Assembly (NCBI GenBank): GCA_030151635.1
Contig: JASLDF010000088.1
Location: 1-64,000 of the forward strand
From: Bacteroides sp.
Lineage (GTDB): Bacteria > Bacteroidota > Bacteroidia > Bacteroidales > Bacteroidaceae
Direction: 5' to 3'
Length of the DNA stretch: 64,000 nt
Under the pieces are notes generated by a model that ran no database searches, had not been told where the DNA came from, and saw nothing but the letters and a program-made list of their open reading frames with translations. Both the position numbers and the translations under genes were made by a program. Below are positions 8,805-17,454 of the stretch, one piece after another; within the stretch, counting starts at the first letter, position 1, and each line of letters opens with the position of its first letter.

Positions 8805-10325
8805 ATGAAAGATAAGAGTTCTGATCAAGAATCAAAAAAAGGATACAAGAGTCTAGTAAGTGATATTATGATTTATGGAGCCAGCAGTATTGTTGGTCGT
8901 TTCATAAATTATTTACTCGTGCCGTTATATGTTGCAGTTATGCCAGCACAATCAGGAAGCTATGGGGTAGTTACAAATATGTATGCCATTATTGCTTTGC
9001 TATTAGTTGTGCTTACTTATGGTATGGAAACTGGATTCTTCTACTTTGCAAACAAGCATAAGGAAGTAGCCGACCGTGTTTTTTCAACGATACTTATTGC
9101 ATTGGGAATCTCTTCTGCAATTTTCGTAGGATTGGCTTTGTATAATAGTCAAGCTGTTTCTACGTGGCTTGGCTATCAAGAGCATCCAAGTCATTTGAAT
9201 ATGATGTTGGTCGTTGTTGCTCTAGATGCTTTTATGAGTATCCTTTTTGCAAACCTTAGGTTCAGAGGAAAAGCAATTAAATTTGCAAGTTTGCGACTTT
9301 TCTTTGTCTTGGCTAATATTATTTTTAATGTCTTTTTATTGGTTTGGGCACCAAAACTTCAAGTGATATTCCCAGATTTAATGAGCTGGTATAGTTATAA
9401 AGACTTGGAAGGATATGTCTTTTTGGCAAATTTGTTGGCTACGTCTCTTCAGATGTTTTTCTTTATTCCTGAGTTAAAACGACTCAAGTATGTATTCGAC
9501 TGGCAATTGTTTAAAGAGATATTTTCTTATTCATTTCCTGTATTAATTTTGGGTGTAGCAGGTGTAATGAGTCAATCTTTTGATAAAATTATCTTCCCTA
9601 AAGTATATCCAGATACTAAAGAAGGGACTGTTCAGTTGGGTATTTATGGTGCAGCGACAAAAATAGCTATGATAATGGCTATGTGTACTCAAGCTTTTCG
9701 ATATGCTTATGAGCCTTTTGTTTTTGCTAAGAATAAAGATGGACAGAAGGGTAAAAGTATTTATGCTGAAGTCATGAAGTTCTTTATCATCTTTACTATA
9801 TTGGGTTTCTTAGGGGTAGTGTTTTATCTTGATATCATAAAATTCATTATTAAACCGGATTACTGGAGTGGGTTAGAAGTAGTACCTATTGTCATGCTTA
9901 CAGAAATATTTATAGGTGTTTACTTTAATCTTGCTTATTGGTATAAGCTAATAGGAAAGACCATCTGGGGTGCTTTGTTTTCTATTATAGGCTGTGTGAT
10001 TATTGTTGGAATTAATTTATATTTTATTCCAATTTATGGCTATATGGCTTGTGCTTGGGCTGGCTTTATAGGCTATTTTATCATCATGGTTCTTTCTTAT
10101 ATTGTGGGGCAGACTAAAAATCCTATCAAATATGATTTGAAGCGAATTGGTATTTACGTTGGACTTGCTGCTATCTTATATGGTCTAGGTATGTATATAG
10201 AGATTGAGCATATTCTTTTAAGAATGATATATAGAACTATACTGATTTTTATATATTTGTGCGTAATTATTAAACTGGATTTGCCTTTGCGTAAAATCCC
10301 CTTACTGAATAAATTTTTAAAATAA
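8805..10325 (+). CDS. Wzx-like polysaccharide/lipid-linked oligosaccharide flippase
   Basis: Polytopic protein of 506 aa with about 12-14 predicted membrane segments. The N-terminal SDIMIYGASSIVGRFINYLL is typical of the polysaccharide biosynthesis (Wzx/RfbX, MOP superfamily) exporters. It probably flips a lipid-linked sugar across the inner membrane. The substrate is unknown because no glycosyltransferases are next to it. It follows ruvB by 6 bases and precedes the DUF389 gene by 11, so the three form one transcription unit. Confidence 0.85.
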   Translation: MKDKSSDQESKKGYKSLVSDIMIYGASSIVGRFINYLLVPLYVAVMPAQSGSYGVVTNMYAIIALLLVVLTYGMETGFFYFANKHKEVADRVFSTILIALGISSAIFVGLALYNSQAVSTWLGYQEHPSHLNMMLVVVALDAFMSILFANLRFRGKAIKFASLRLFFVLANIIFNVFLLVWAPKLQVIFPDLMSWYSYKDLEGYVFLANLLATSLQMFFFIPELKRLKYVFDWQLFKEIFSYSFPVLILGVAGVMSQSFDKIIFPKVYPDTKEGTVQLGIYGAATKIAMIMAMCTQAFRYAYEPFVFAKNKDGQKGKSIYAEVMKFFIIFTILGFLGVVFYLDIIKFIIKPDYWSGLEVVPIVMLTEIFIGVYFNLAYWYKLIGKTIWGALFSIIGCVIIVGINLYFIPIYGYMACAWAGFIGYFIIMVLSYIVGQTKNPIKYDLKRIGIYVGLAAILYGLGMYIEIEHILLRMIYRTILIFIYLCVIIKLDLPLRKIPLLNKFLK

Positions 10326-10336
10326 TCAATTTAACT

Positions 10337-11704
10337 ATGGAGAATAATCAACGAAACGTGTTCGCTATTCGAACATTTTTGAAGGAGTATTTAGACCTAC
10401 ATAAAGATAAAGATAATGAACAACTTACGGTAGAGTCTATTCGCAAAGGAGTGTTATTTAAAGGTGCGAACCTTTGGATTTTGATTTTTGCCACTTTTAT
10501 GGCTTCATTAGGGTTAAATGTAAACTCTACAGCTGTAATTATTGGTGCCATGCTTATTTCTCCCCTAATGGGTCCTATCATGGGGATTGGTTTGGCCGTA
10601 GGAATTAATGACTTTGAACTGATGAAAAAGTCTGTTAAGAGTTACCTTATTGCGACCCTCTTTAGTGTGGTTACATCAACCATATTCTTCTTTCTTTCAC
10701 CCTTATCAGAAGCTCAGTCGGAGTTGTTAGCTAGAACATCTCCTAACATCTACGATGTATTCATCGCATTATTTGGTGGTCTTGCAGGTGTTGTAGCCTT
10801 GTCAACGAAAGAAAAAGGGAACGTAATTCCTGGTGTGGCAATTGCAACAGCTTTGATGCCTCCATTATGTACAGCTGGTTATGGGTTGGCCACAGGTAAC
10901 TTTGGCTTTTTCTTGGGTGCTTTCTATCTTTACTTTATTAATACAGTGTTTATAGCTGTTGCTACTTTTCTAGGCGTTCGTGTCATGCATTTCCGCATGA
11001 AAGAGTTTGTAGATAAAGCAAAGGAGCTAAAAGTGAGAAAATACATCATTCTAATTGTAGTTTTGACTATGGTTCCAGCCATTTATCTAACTGTTGGAAT
11101 TATTAAGGAAACTGTGTTTAAAGGTGCGGCCAATCGATTTATTACAGAGGAATTAGCATTTGAAAATACAAATATCTTGACTCGCTCTATTGAATATGAA
11201 AATGCTAGTGGAGAGAAAGAAATTAGTGTTGTTTTATATGGAAATGAAGTTCCAGAAGCATCTCTAGATTTGGTCCGTGCAAAAATGGATAAGTATAATC
11301 TTCATGGTGTTAAATTGAATGTTGTTCAAAATATGAGTAATGCAACGCCGGATGTATCTTCTTTAAAAGCAATGGTGCTTGAGGATTTCTACAAAGAGAG
11401 TACCAGTAAGATTGCTTTTCAACAAAGTAAGATTGATAGTCTACAGCTTATTTTAAATGGCTACCGTAGTTATGATGATCTAACAGGTTTGTCAGGAGAA
11501 ATCTCTATTATTTACCCTAAAGTTAAATCTATCTCTATTAGTCAATCAAACGAGATTAGTGTAGCTACAGGTAGTATGTCGAATATAACTTGGGTAATTG
11601 TTAAGGTTAAAGACGCTCTTGATAAAGAAGAAGAGGGCTTAATTTTAAAATGGCTTAAGGCACGTCTTAAACGTGATAATTTAAAATTGATTGTCATGGA
11701 ATAA
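10337..11704 (+). CDS. DUF389 (TIGR00341-type) membrane protein
   Basis: Membrane protein of 455 aa. A soluble stretch of about 35 residues is followed by about six hydrophobic segments containing the family hallmark ALMPPLCTAGYGLATGNF (residues about 172-189) and IIGAMLISPLMGPIMGIG (about 69-86). The C-terminal 200 residues are soluble, with an OsmY- or BON-like alternation that is not certain. The family function is unknown. It is the last gene of the ruvB unit, followed by a strong terminator. Confidence 0.85.
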   Translation: MENNQRNVFAIRTFLKEYLDLHKDKDNEQLTVESIRKGVLFKGANLWILIFATFMASLGLNVNSTAVIIGAMLISPLMGPIMGIGLAVGINDFELMKKSVKSYLIATLFSVVTSTIFFFLSPLSEAQSELLARTSPNIYDVFIALFGGLAGVVALSTKEKGNVIPGVAIATALMPPLCTAGYGLATGNFGFFLGAFYLYFINTVFIAVATFLGVRVMHFRMKEFVDKAKELKVRKYIILIVVLTMVPAIYLTVGIIKETVFKGAANRFITEELAFENTNILTRSIEYENASGEKEISVVLYGNEVPEASLDLVRAKMDKYNLHGVKLNVVQNMSNATPDVSSLKAMVLEDFYKESTSKIAFQQSKIDSLQLILNGYRSYDDLTGLSGEISIIYPKVKSISISQSNEISVATGSMSNITWVIVKVKDALDKEEEGLILKWLKARLKRDNLKLIVME

Positions 11705-11723
11705 TATCTTTTTGACAATAAAG

Positions 11724-11755
11724 AAAAGGCTCACTTTTTATAAAGTGAGCCTTTT
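11724..11755. terminator. bidirectional intrinsic terminator
   Basis: AAAAGGCTCACTTT and AAAGTGAGCCTTTT form a perfect 14-bp stem around a 4-nt loop between the convergent DUF389 and EamA genes. Confidence 0.9.
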
Positions 11756-11780
11756 GTCTTATATGTACCTGAGTCAGTTC

Positions 11781-12689
11781 CTACTCCGACTTTACTTTGA
11801 TAGATGGTGTTAGAGGTTTTTCTTTTTTTAAGATAATCATCATGACAGCTCCCAATATTAACGTAATTCCAGCAGCTATCTGTTGATTAAATTCTTCATG
11901 AAAAAAAAGAATACCTACAATAATAGCTGTGAGCGGTTCCATTGCTCCTAGAACTGAGGTAATCGTAGAACCGATACGCTTAATTGCTTGTATCAGTGCC
12001 AGATTTGAAAGTATAGTAGGGATAAACGCCAGTAAAAGTAATGATATGCCGGCTTCTACGGTGGGTATGGCTTGTATTTCAGAGAACACACTAATTCCTA
12101 TGAATACAAATAAACCTCCAAGAAAGAACACATAAAAAGTCAGTTTTAAACCATTCATCATTAAGTTTAGTTTGTTTACTGCAACCAAGTAAGAACCGTA
12201 TCCTAAAGCTGATATAAGCACGATTATAATCCCAGACACGGATAGTTTGTTTTCTCCTGAAAAGTTTACAGACAGCAGTGTAACACCCAATATTGCGATG
12301 ATAATAGCTAGGATTCTCCACGTTGATTTTCTTTCCTTGAAAAGCATCATCATAATTACTGTGGTGAATACCGGATACATAAAGTGAATAGCAGTAGCTA
12401 CACCGCTGGATATCTCCTTATAGCCCCAGAATAAAAAGAGCGAAGAGATATCGTATAAAATAGCCAAGAGGATAATTTTGGGTAGTTCGTGCTTCTTTAA
12501 TTTCATTGGTGTACGTGTTACAAGCAGTATTAATGCAAGTATTGCACAAGCAAAAATAAATCGATATAGAATAATCGATGTAGAGGATAGTCCAACAGCC
12601 ATTACAGGTAATGTGAATAGAGGTATTAAACCAAATGTAGCCGATGATGTGACTCCATACGTGAATCCAACGAGTGTATCTTTATTCAT
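11781..12689 (-). CDS. EamA/DMT-family transporter
   Basis: Ten-segment membrane protein of 302 aa formed from two EamA repeats (residues about 5-140 and 150-290). The second repeat ends with the typical SVLGAMEPLTAIIVGILFF. Members export metabolites or amino acids, or import drugs. No substrate can be inferred from the neighbours. It is monocistronic, with its own promoter at 12709-12716 and a terminator at 11724-11755. Confidence 0.88.
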   Translation of the reverse strand: MNKDTLVGFTYGVTSSATFGLIPLFTLPVMAVGLSSTSIILYRFIFACAILALILLVTRTPMKLKKHELPKIILLAILYDISSLFLFWGYKEISSGVATAIHFMYPVFTTVIMMMLFKERKSTWRILAIIIAILGVTLLSVNFSGENKLSVSGIIIVLISALGYGSYLVAVNKLNLMMNGLKLTFYVFFLGGLFVFIGISVFSEIQAIPTVEAGISLLLLAFIPTILSNLALIQAIKRIGSTITSVLGAMEPLTAIIVGILFFHEEFNQQIAAGITLILGAVMMIILKKEKPLTPSIKVKSE

Positions 12690-12708
12690 TTGTTTGTAGT
12701 TTAGGATA

Positions 12709-12716
12709 CAAAGTTA
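12709..12716 (-). promoter_or_regulatory. -7 element for the EamA gene
   Basis: CAAAGTTA on the plus strand reads TAACTTTG on the minus strand, an exact TAnnTTTG match 20 bases upstream of the ATG. Confidence 0.6.
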
Positions 12717-12863
12717 TGTTATTTTATTTGAATGGGTAGAATTTAACGCATACTACTTGATAATGGGAGTATTGGAAAGCTATTTAGATAATAGTATTTC
12801 GATAACTTACTATAATTAATTGTAGCATTTAGCTCTATTGTTTGAAGTCGATGTAGAGGACTT

Positions 12864-12948
12864 CACTTCTACTTGAGAAGATTGAGTTCTCTTTGAAAGA
12901 AGACTGTGTTGTCTTAGTAAGAAGACTCGCTCTCCTTACTAAGAAGCA
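12864..12948. repeat. array A: four 19-nt imperfect palindromes at exact 22-nt spacing
   Basis: Units at 12864-12882, 12886-12904, 12908-12926 and 12930-12948 are each 19 nt and separated by 3 nt (TGA, TGT, TCG). The best units are GTTCTCTTTGAAAGAAGAC and GTTGTCTTAGTAAGAAGAC. Each is a loose inverted repeat of the form GTTnTCTT-nnn-AAGAnnAC. Adjacent units can also pair with each other: CTTAGTAAG at 12913 is complementary to CTTACTAAG at 12935. It is followed by CTTCATATAAGGGCAT and a terminator. A related array lies at 45481-45543. Confidence 0.75.
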
Positions 12949-12980
12949 AAAGCCCTATTTAGCCCTTCATATAAGGGCAT

Positions 12981-13014
12981 AAAAAAGGGGTTAAAGTATA
13001 TACTTTAACCCCTT
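12981..13014 (-). terminator. terminator of the DEAD-box gene
   Basis: AAAGGGGTTAAAGTA pairs with TACTTTAACCCCTTT as a near-continuous palindrome. On the minus strand it is followed by T6. It lies 22 bases past the helicase stop. Confidence 0.88.
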
Positions 13015-13036
13015 TAAATTATGTTAGATTGTAAAA

Positions 13037-14878
13037 TTATCTTTTACGTTTTCTTCTTGCCCAACCTTCATCACGACTTTCGCTACTTCTTCTTTCGCTT
13101 CTTTCTCCACGATCTTTGCTACGGCCATATGGTCTATCTCCACCATATTTACCTTTGCTACGATCGCTTCTTTCGTTTCTTCTGCTGATGTTTTCTTTAT
13201 CACCAGCAATTTCTACAGAAACGTTTCTACCTTTGAAGTCTGCACTGTTAAGACCTTTAAGAACATCGCTTGTATCTTCTTCTTTAACTTCGAAGAAAGA
13301 GAAGTTTTTCATTAAGTCGATACGACCAACATCAACACGTTTTTGAATGTTTTTGTTAAGAAGTTCGATTAATTCAGCAGGGTATAGTTCGTCGGTTTTA
13401 CCAAGGTTGATGAATAGACGATTGTATCCAGCTTCAGCACCTCTAGGGCTTGAGCCTTTACTTCTTCTATCACCTCTTTCGCCTCTATCACCTCTTTCGC
13501 CACGACCTCTGTCGTTTCTATCTCCTCTGCCACCATCTCTATCTCTTCCAGAAGCAGTTTCAATGTCTTCTTTACCTCTATAGTAGTCTAGGAAGCTATT
13601 GAATTCAAGTGATACCATTCTTTTAATAAGGTCCTCTTTGCTAATCCAATCTAGTTTACGGTAAACTTCAGGAAGGAAATCTTTGATTTCTTCATCATTT
13701 ACTTTAACTTTTTCAATTTCATCAATTACCTTGATTAATTGTTGTTCACAAATTGCGTGAGCAGTAGGAAGATCTTCAGCAATCATTTTTTTGCCAATGA
13801 TTCTTTCAATTTCTCTCATCTTACCTTGTTCTCTAAGGTTGATAATTGCAATTGAAATACCTGTTTTACCCGCTCTACCTGTACGTCCACTTCTATGAGT
13901 GTAACTTTCAGAGTCGTCTGGAAGACCGTAGTTGATAACGTGTGTTAAGTCATCTACGTCTAGTCCACGAGCGGCAACATCAGTAGCAATTAGCAGTTGA
14001 ATATTCTTCAATCTGAATTTTTGCATTACAACATCACGTTGTTGTTGTGATAATTCTCCGTGTAGAGAATCTGCGCTGTAACCATCTTGTACTAGCTTGT
14101 CTGCAATTTCTTGCGTTTCTCTTCTAGTACGGCAGAATACGATACCATAAATTTGAGGGTTGAAGTCAACAATACGTTTAAGTGCAGCATATTTATCTTT
14201 AGCATGTACTTTGTAAACGATATGTTTAACATTGTTAGTACTCTCGTTTTTACGGCCGATAGTAATTTCTTTTGCGTTATTTAGATATTTCTTAGAAATT
14301 CTAGATATTTCTGGACTCATAGTCGCAGAGAAAAGAAGTGTGTTACGGTCTTTAGGAATATCAGCTAAAATACGGTTAATACTTTCAGTGAATCCCATGT
14401 TAAGCATCTCATCAGCCTCATCCATAACTACGTTTTTTACAGTAGCTAATGAAACTGTTTTACGCTCCATAAGGTCAATAAGACGGCCTGGAGTTGCAAC
14501 GATAACGTGAACACCTCTTTTAAGTGTTCTGATTTGACTGTCGATAGATGAACCACCATAAACGGGAACAATCTTAAGACCATCAATATATTTAGAATAA
14601 TTTGTTAAATCACTCGAAATTTGTAGACATAACTCACGTGTAGGGCAAAGAATTAGAGATTGTGGAACTCTGTCTTGGACATCAACTTGTTGTAAGATTG
14701 GCAGTCCAAAAGCTGCAGTTTTTCCAGTTCCTGTTTGAGCAAGTGCAACGACATCATTATTTTCGCCTAATAGATACGGTATTACTGCTTCTTGTACGGG
14801 CATCGGATTTTCGTAGCCCATTTCGTAAATAGCTTTCTGTATCTCTGACGAAACGCCAAGCTCTTCAAAATTTTTCAT
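13037..14878 (-). CDS. DEAD-box RNA helicase, DeaD/CsdA-like
   Basis: ATP-dependent RNA helicase of 613 aa, probably for ribosome assembly and cold adaptation. Motifs: AQTGTGKTAAF (Walker A), PTRELCLQI (Ia), DEADEML (II), LFSATM (III) and HRSGRTGRAGKTG (VI). After the helicase core (to about residue 370) come an Arg/Gly/Asp-rich linker (about 445-475), a DbpA-type RNA-binding domain (GYNRLFINLGKTDELYPAEL region) and a second basic Arg/Ser-rich tail. The linker and tail are low-complexity and produce long spurious reading frames on the other strand. No consensus promoter is evident in the 61 bases upstream. Confidence 0.95.
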   Translation of the reverse strand: MKNFEELGVSSEIQKAIYEMGYENPMPVQEAVIPYLLGENNDVVALAQTGTGKTAAFGLPILQQVDVQDRVPQSLILCPTRELCLQISSDLTNYSKYIDGLKIVPVYGGSSIDSQIRTLKRGVHVIVATPGRLIDLMERKTVSLATVKNVVMDEADEMLNMGFTESINRILADIPKDRNTLLFSATMSPEISRISKKYLNNAKEITIGRKNESTNNVKHIVYKVHAKDKYAALKRIVDFNPQIYGIVFCRTRRETQEIADKLVQDGYSADSLHGELSQQQRDVVMQKFRLKNIQLLIATDVAARGLDVDDLTHVINYGLPDDSESYTHRSGRTGRAGKTGISIAIINLREQGKMREIERIIGKKMIAEDLPTAHAICEQQLIKVIDEIEKVKVNDEEIKDFLPEVYRKLDWISKEDLIKRMVSLEFNSFLDYYRGKEDIETASGRDRDGGRGDRNDRGRGERGDRGERGDRRSKGSSPRGAEAGYNRLFINLGKTDELYPAELIELLNKNIQKRVDVGRIDLMKNFSFFEVKEEDTSDVLKGLNSADFKGRNVSVEIAGDKENISRRNERSDRSKGKYGGDRPYGRSKDRGERSERRSSESRDEGWARRKRKR

Positions 14879-14939
14879 TAATTGTTATTTCTTTTAGTGT
14901 AAGAATAATTACGGAGTCTTTTTTCGTGTTGATTATCAA

Positions 14940-16001
14940 CTACTTTTCCAGTAGCATCAATCTTAGTTTTTCAATATCATTCTTAGAAAGTCCTATCTCT
15001 TTCGTAAGATAACCCTCTATAGACCCATAATTTGATTTCATCTCATTGATTGCTGCGTCAATGTAGTCTTCTTGAGCTAACATTAAAGCAGTCAAAGCTT
15101 CTTGAGCGCTTGTAGGTAAATTTGATGCATATCGAGAAGCTTCAGAAATATCAATGAATTGGTTTGTTCTAAGATAATCTAACCTTGCAGTCTGTACATC
15201 AACACCTAAAGATGTTAAAATTAAAAAGGAAACGATCCCTGTTTGTTCTTTACCCGTTGCACACTCAAATACGATAGGATAATTTTGTTCGTCTAGTAAT
15301 AAATTAAAAATTTGTTTGTACTCAGTCTTGTAATCTCTAATTAAGTGCTTGTAAACACCCTTCAGCTTTGTATTTATGTACGAAGTGTTGTACTTTTGAT
15401 TACATACATTCCTAAAATCATTATCAAAATTGCTTGATTTGATTGGAATATTAACAATGTTGAAATTTGAATTTAAAAACTGATTCTTTTCTGGGGTAGG
15501 ATCTAGATTAATAATCGTCTTGACTCCAAGATTTCTCAATCTTAATGCGCCACATTTGTCAATGTTCTCAAGACTTCCCGTTCTAAATATTTGACCCCAT
15601 TTACCACCTTTATCCGTTGAGAAGACGCGATATCCACCTAAATCTCGAAAGTTGTTTACGTTGCCAATATTTAGATTACGGCTGGTAATAACAGCCTCCA
15701 TGTCTTTATTGAAAACGATTTTGTAAAACTTACGGATGGTTGGATCATTATTAATAATCAAGATATATTGATCATTAATATCAGCAATACCCACAGGCAT
15801 GTCATTAGTAAATGTATACGGATCTTCCGAAGCATAGACTTTAACAGTTCCTTCTGATATTCTTGGCGTTACTTCCCACTTAATTATGTTGTTACCCACC
15901 TTGTTTTCTTCACAACCTATTGAGACCATAGGAGATGGTTTAGAGCAAGAAGATAAAAAAGTAATTAATATTATAAAGTACGATAAATCTTTAATGTGCA
16001 T
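14940..16001 (-). CDS. tyrosine phosphatase-like lipoprotein with altered P-loop
   Basis: Predicted lipoprotein of the Y_phosphatase3 family. The signal peptide ends in the lipobox LSSC with Cys19, and the domain carries NFRDLGGYR (118-125) and FRTGSL (139-144). The active-site loop, normally HCxxGKDRTG, reads ECATGKEQTG. The nucleophile Cys247 is kept, but the preceding His is Glu and the essential CX5R arginine is Gln253 (codon CAA). The start at 16001 is chosen because it gives a clean signal peptide and because the promoter element at 16026-16033 lies inside the longer upstream reading (start 16079). It may be a phosphate-binding or inactive homologue. The neighbours give no functional clue. 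Confidence 0.8.
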   Translation of the reverse strand: MHIKDLSYFIILITFLSSCSKPSPMVSIGCEENKVGNNIIKWEVTPRISEGTVKVYASEDPYTFTNDMPVGIADINDQYILIINNDPTIRKFYKIVFNKDMEAVITSRNLNIGNVNNFRDLGGYRVFSTDKGGKWGQIFRTGSLENIDKCGALRLRNLGVKTIINLDPTPEKNQFLNSNFNIVNIPIKSSNFDNDFRNVCNQKYNTSYINTKLKGVYKHLIRDYKTEYKQIFNLLLDEQNYPIVFECATGKEQTGIVSFLILTSLGVDVQTARLDYLRTNQFIDISEASRYASNLPTSAQEALTALMLAQEDYIDAAINEMKSNYGSIEGYLTKEIGLSKNDIEKLRLMLLEK

Positions 16002-16025
16002 AAAAACTAGAAGTGATAAGTAATG

Positions 16026-16033
16026 CAAATATA
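16026..16033 (-). promoter_or_regulatory. -7 element for the phosphatase-like lipoprotein
   Basis: CAAATATA reads TATATTTG on the minus strand (TAnnTTTG). It lies 25 bases upstream of the chosen ATG and so supports that start. Confidence 0.6.
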
Positions 16034-16144
16034 AAGCTAAGATTTCATTATATCTGCTTCTTTGGAACTTAATACTCAAAGAATAGCGATTTTTAAGACA
16101 TTTAGCTTTAAAATTAAAGCTATTTAAAGTATTGTTCTTCTTTT

Positions 16145-16181
16145 ATTTATGAAAAAGGCTTTTGTATCACAAAAGCCTTTT
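16145..16181 (-). terminator. terminator of the SIS-domain gene
   Basis: AAAAGGCTTTTGT and ACAAAAGCCTTTT form a perfect 13-bp stem with loop ATC. On the minus strand it is followed by a T run. It lies 21 bases after the stop. Confidence 0.9.
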
Positions 16182-16201
16182 CTAAATATTTTACAGCGAA
16201 A

Positions 16202-16807
16202 TTATTTATCGCAAAGTTTTCTTGATTTTTCTCCTAAGTAGCCACCATGGTGTCTTTTAGAGTATTCTTGAGCAGAAAAATTGGTTTTCTTCATTGTCTC
16301 AACTACCAGAATATCACCGATTACGGTCATTGCTGTTGTAGAAGTTGTAGGTGTCATCCCTAAAATACAAACCTCTTTGGGGTTGCCTGTACACAGTGTG
16401 ATATTTGCTTCTTGAGCCAACGGGCTATCGGGAGCGGCTGTTATTACAATGTACTTTAGGTTAGGGTTAAGGTGATGTGCTAATTGAGTTAATTCCACAA
16501 TTTCACGAGTCTTTCCCGAATTAGAAATCATCAATAGAATATCATCTTCTTGAAGAATTCCCAAATCACCGTGTTGAGCTTCACTTGGGTGTAGGAATAC
16601 TGCAGGTGTTCCTGTAGAGCAGAAAGTTGTGGCAATATTCATTGCTATTTGTCCTGCTTTACCCATTCCAGAGGTAACTAACTTGCCTTTTTTGACATGA
16701 ACTTGTTCACAAATCAGGTTTACGGCTTTCTCATATTGATCCGTAACAGGAATGTTAAGGACAGCTTCAGCCTCTTTTTTTAATAGTTCTTGAATTGCTT
16801 CGATCAT
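16202..16807 (-). CDS. single-domain D-arabinose 5-phosphate isomerase (KdsD type)
   Basis: SIS-domain sugar isomerase of 201 aa. It has TSGMGKAGQIA (residues about 45-55), HPSEAQHGDLG (about 73-83) and SNSGKTREI (about 95-103), which match KdsD/GutQ. The CBS pair of the proteobacterial enzymes is absent. Single-domain arabinose-5-phosphate isomerases are known in Bacteroides, so the likely job is ribulose 5-phosphate to arabinose 5-phosphate for Kdo synthesis. It is co-transcribed with the LOG gene (18-bp gap) and ends at a terminator. A generic phosphosugar isomerase is the alternative. Confidence 0.82.
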   Translation of the reverse strand: MIEAIQELLKKEAEAVLNIPVTDQYEKAVNLICEQVHVKKGKLVTSGMGKAGQIAMNIATTFCSTGTPAVFLHPSEAQHGDLGILQEDDILLMISNSGKTREIVELTQLAHHLNPNLKYIVITAAPDSPLAQEANITLCTGNPKEVCILGMTPTTSTTAMTVIGDILVVETMKKTNFSAQEYSKRHHGGYLGEKSRKLCDK

Positions 16808-16825
16808 TGTATCGTACTATAATAA

Positions 16826-17353
16826 TTATTTTAATAGTGACTTTAACTCACTCTCCGTATTGGCTATGGTAAATAGTTCGGAAAGTGGTTTTTTGATAAA
16901 GCCATGCTTTTTGAATTCGGCAAGGCAGGTTAATAGATTAGAATAGAATCCATTAATGTTATATAGAATAACACGGGGAGGATTGTAGTCTAATGTTGCA
17001 CAAGCTAAGGTGTGAAAAATTTCATCTAGTGTACCTATACCGCCAGGAAGAGCTACAACTATATCTGATAGCTCTAAGAAGCGGTCTTTTCTTTCGCTTA
17101 AGTCTTTAGTAATGATTATTTCATCAGCATATTGGCTTTTGCAATCTTTGATAATGTCGGGAACTAAACCGATGACTTTTCCGCCATGTTTATGAGTTTG
17201 TTTAGCGATAACTTCCATAAGGCCTCTATCTACACCTCCGTAGATAAGTGTCTTTTTGTTTTCTCCCAACCATTTTCCAATTGTTGATACTGAATCAACA
17301 TAGATATCATCAATCTCGTTAGATGATGAGCAAAAGACTCCAATATTCTTCAT
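16826..17353 (-). CDS. LOG-family protein, probable cytokinin riboside 5'-monophosphate phosphoribohydrolase
   Basis: Rossmann-like nucleotide hydrolase of the TIGR00730 (LOG) family, which releases the base from AMP or modified AMP. The signature ALPGGIGTLDEIF and the preceding SERKDRF are both present. The start MKNIGVFCSSSNE at 17353 is the usual family N-terminus. An upstream ATG at 17407 would add 18 residues reaching almost to the divergent M16 promoter, and I reject it. It is first in a two-gene unit with the isomerase. Confidence 0.87.
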   Translation of the reverse strand: MKNIGVFCSSSNEIDDIYVDSVSTIGKWLGENKKTLIYGGVDRGLMEVIAKQTHKHGGKVIGLVPDIIKDCKSQYADEIIITKDLSERKDRFLELSDIVVALPGGIGTLDEIFHTLACATLDYNPPRVILYNINGFYSNLLTCLAEFKKHGFIKKPLSELFTIANTESELKSLLK

Positions 17354-17417
17354 ATTATGAAAACTCTGATTTATTACAAATATCCATAATTTTCTATTAA
17401 CGACCATATCTTTTCTC

Positions 17418-17425
17418 TACTTTTG
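17418..17425 (+). promoter_or_regulatory. -7 element for the M16 peptidase
   Basis: TACTTTTG matches TAnnTTTG and lies 29 bases before the ATG at 17455. Confidence 0.55.
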
Positions 17426-17454
17426 TACTTACACTTAATTATTAGCTATTTATT

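Larger units (their letters stand above)
12690..13036. other. 347-bp intergenic region between the EamA and DEAD-box genes
   Basis: From left to right it holds the EamA promoter (12709-12716), an unexplained AT-rich stretch, the 22-nt-period palindrome array (12864-12948), the shared tail motif CTTCATATAAGGGCAT (12965-12980) and the DEAD-box terminator. I see no open reading frame or RNA gene. Confidence 0.7.

Noticed and set aside
12864..12948. Possible CRISPR array because of regularly spaced repeats
   Set aside because: Repeats are 19 nt with 3-nt spacers and are poorly conserved; there are no spacers of 25-40 nt and no cas genes.
13347..13583. Open frame on the plus strand opposite the helicase linker, rich in Ser/Pro/Leu
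   Set aside because: It is the complement of the Arg/Gly/Asp-rich low-complexity linker of the DEAD-box protein, with no independent signals.
14928..14940. Palindrome GTTGATTATCAAC before the DEAD-box gene as an operator
   Set aside because: It is short, overlaps the stop codon of the phosphatase-like gene and is not positioned at a recognisable promoter.
17354..17407. 18-residue extension of the LOG-family protein
   Set aside because: It precedes the canonical MKNIGVFCSSS start and runs to within 11 bases of the divergent M16 promoter.
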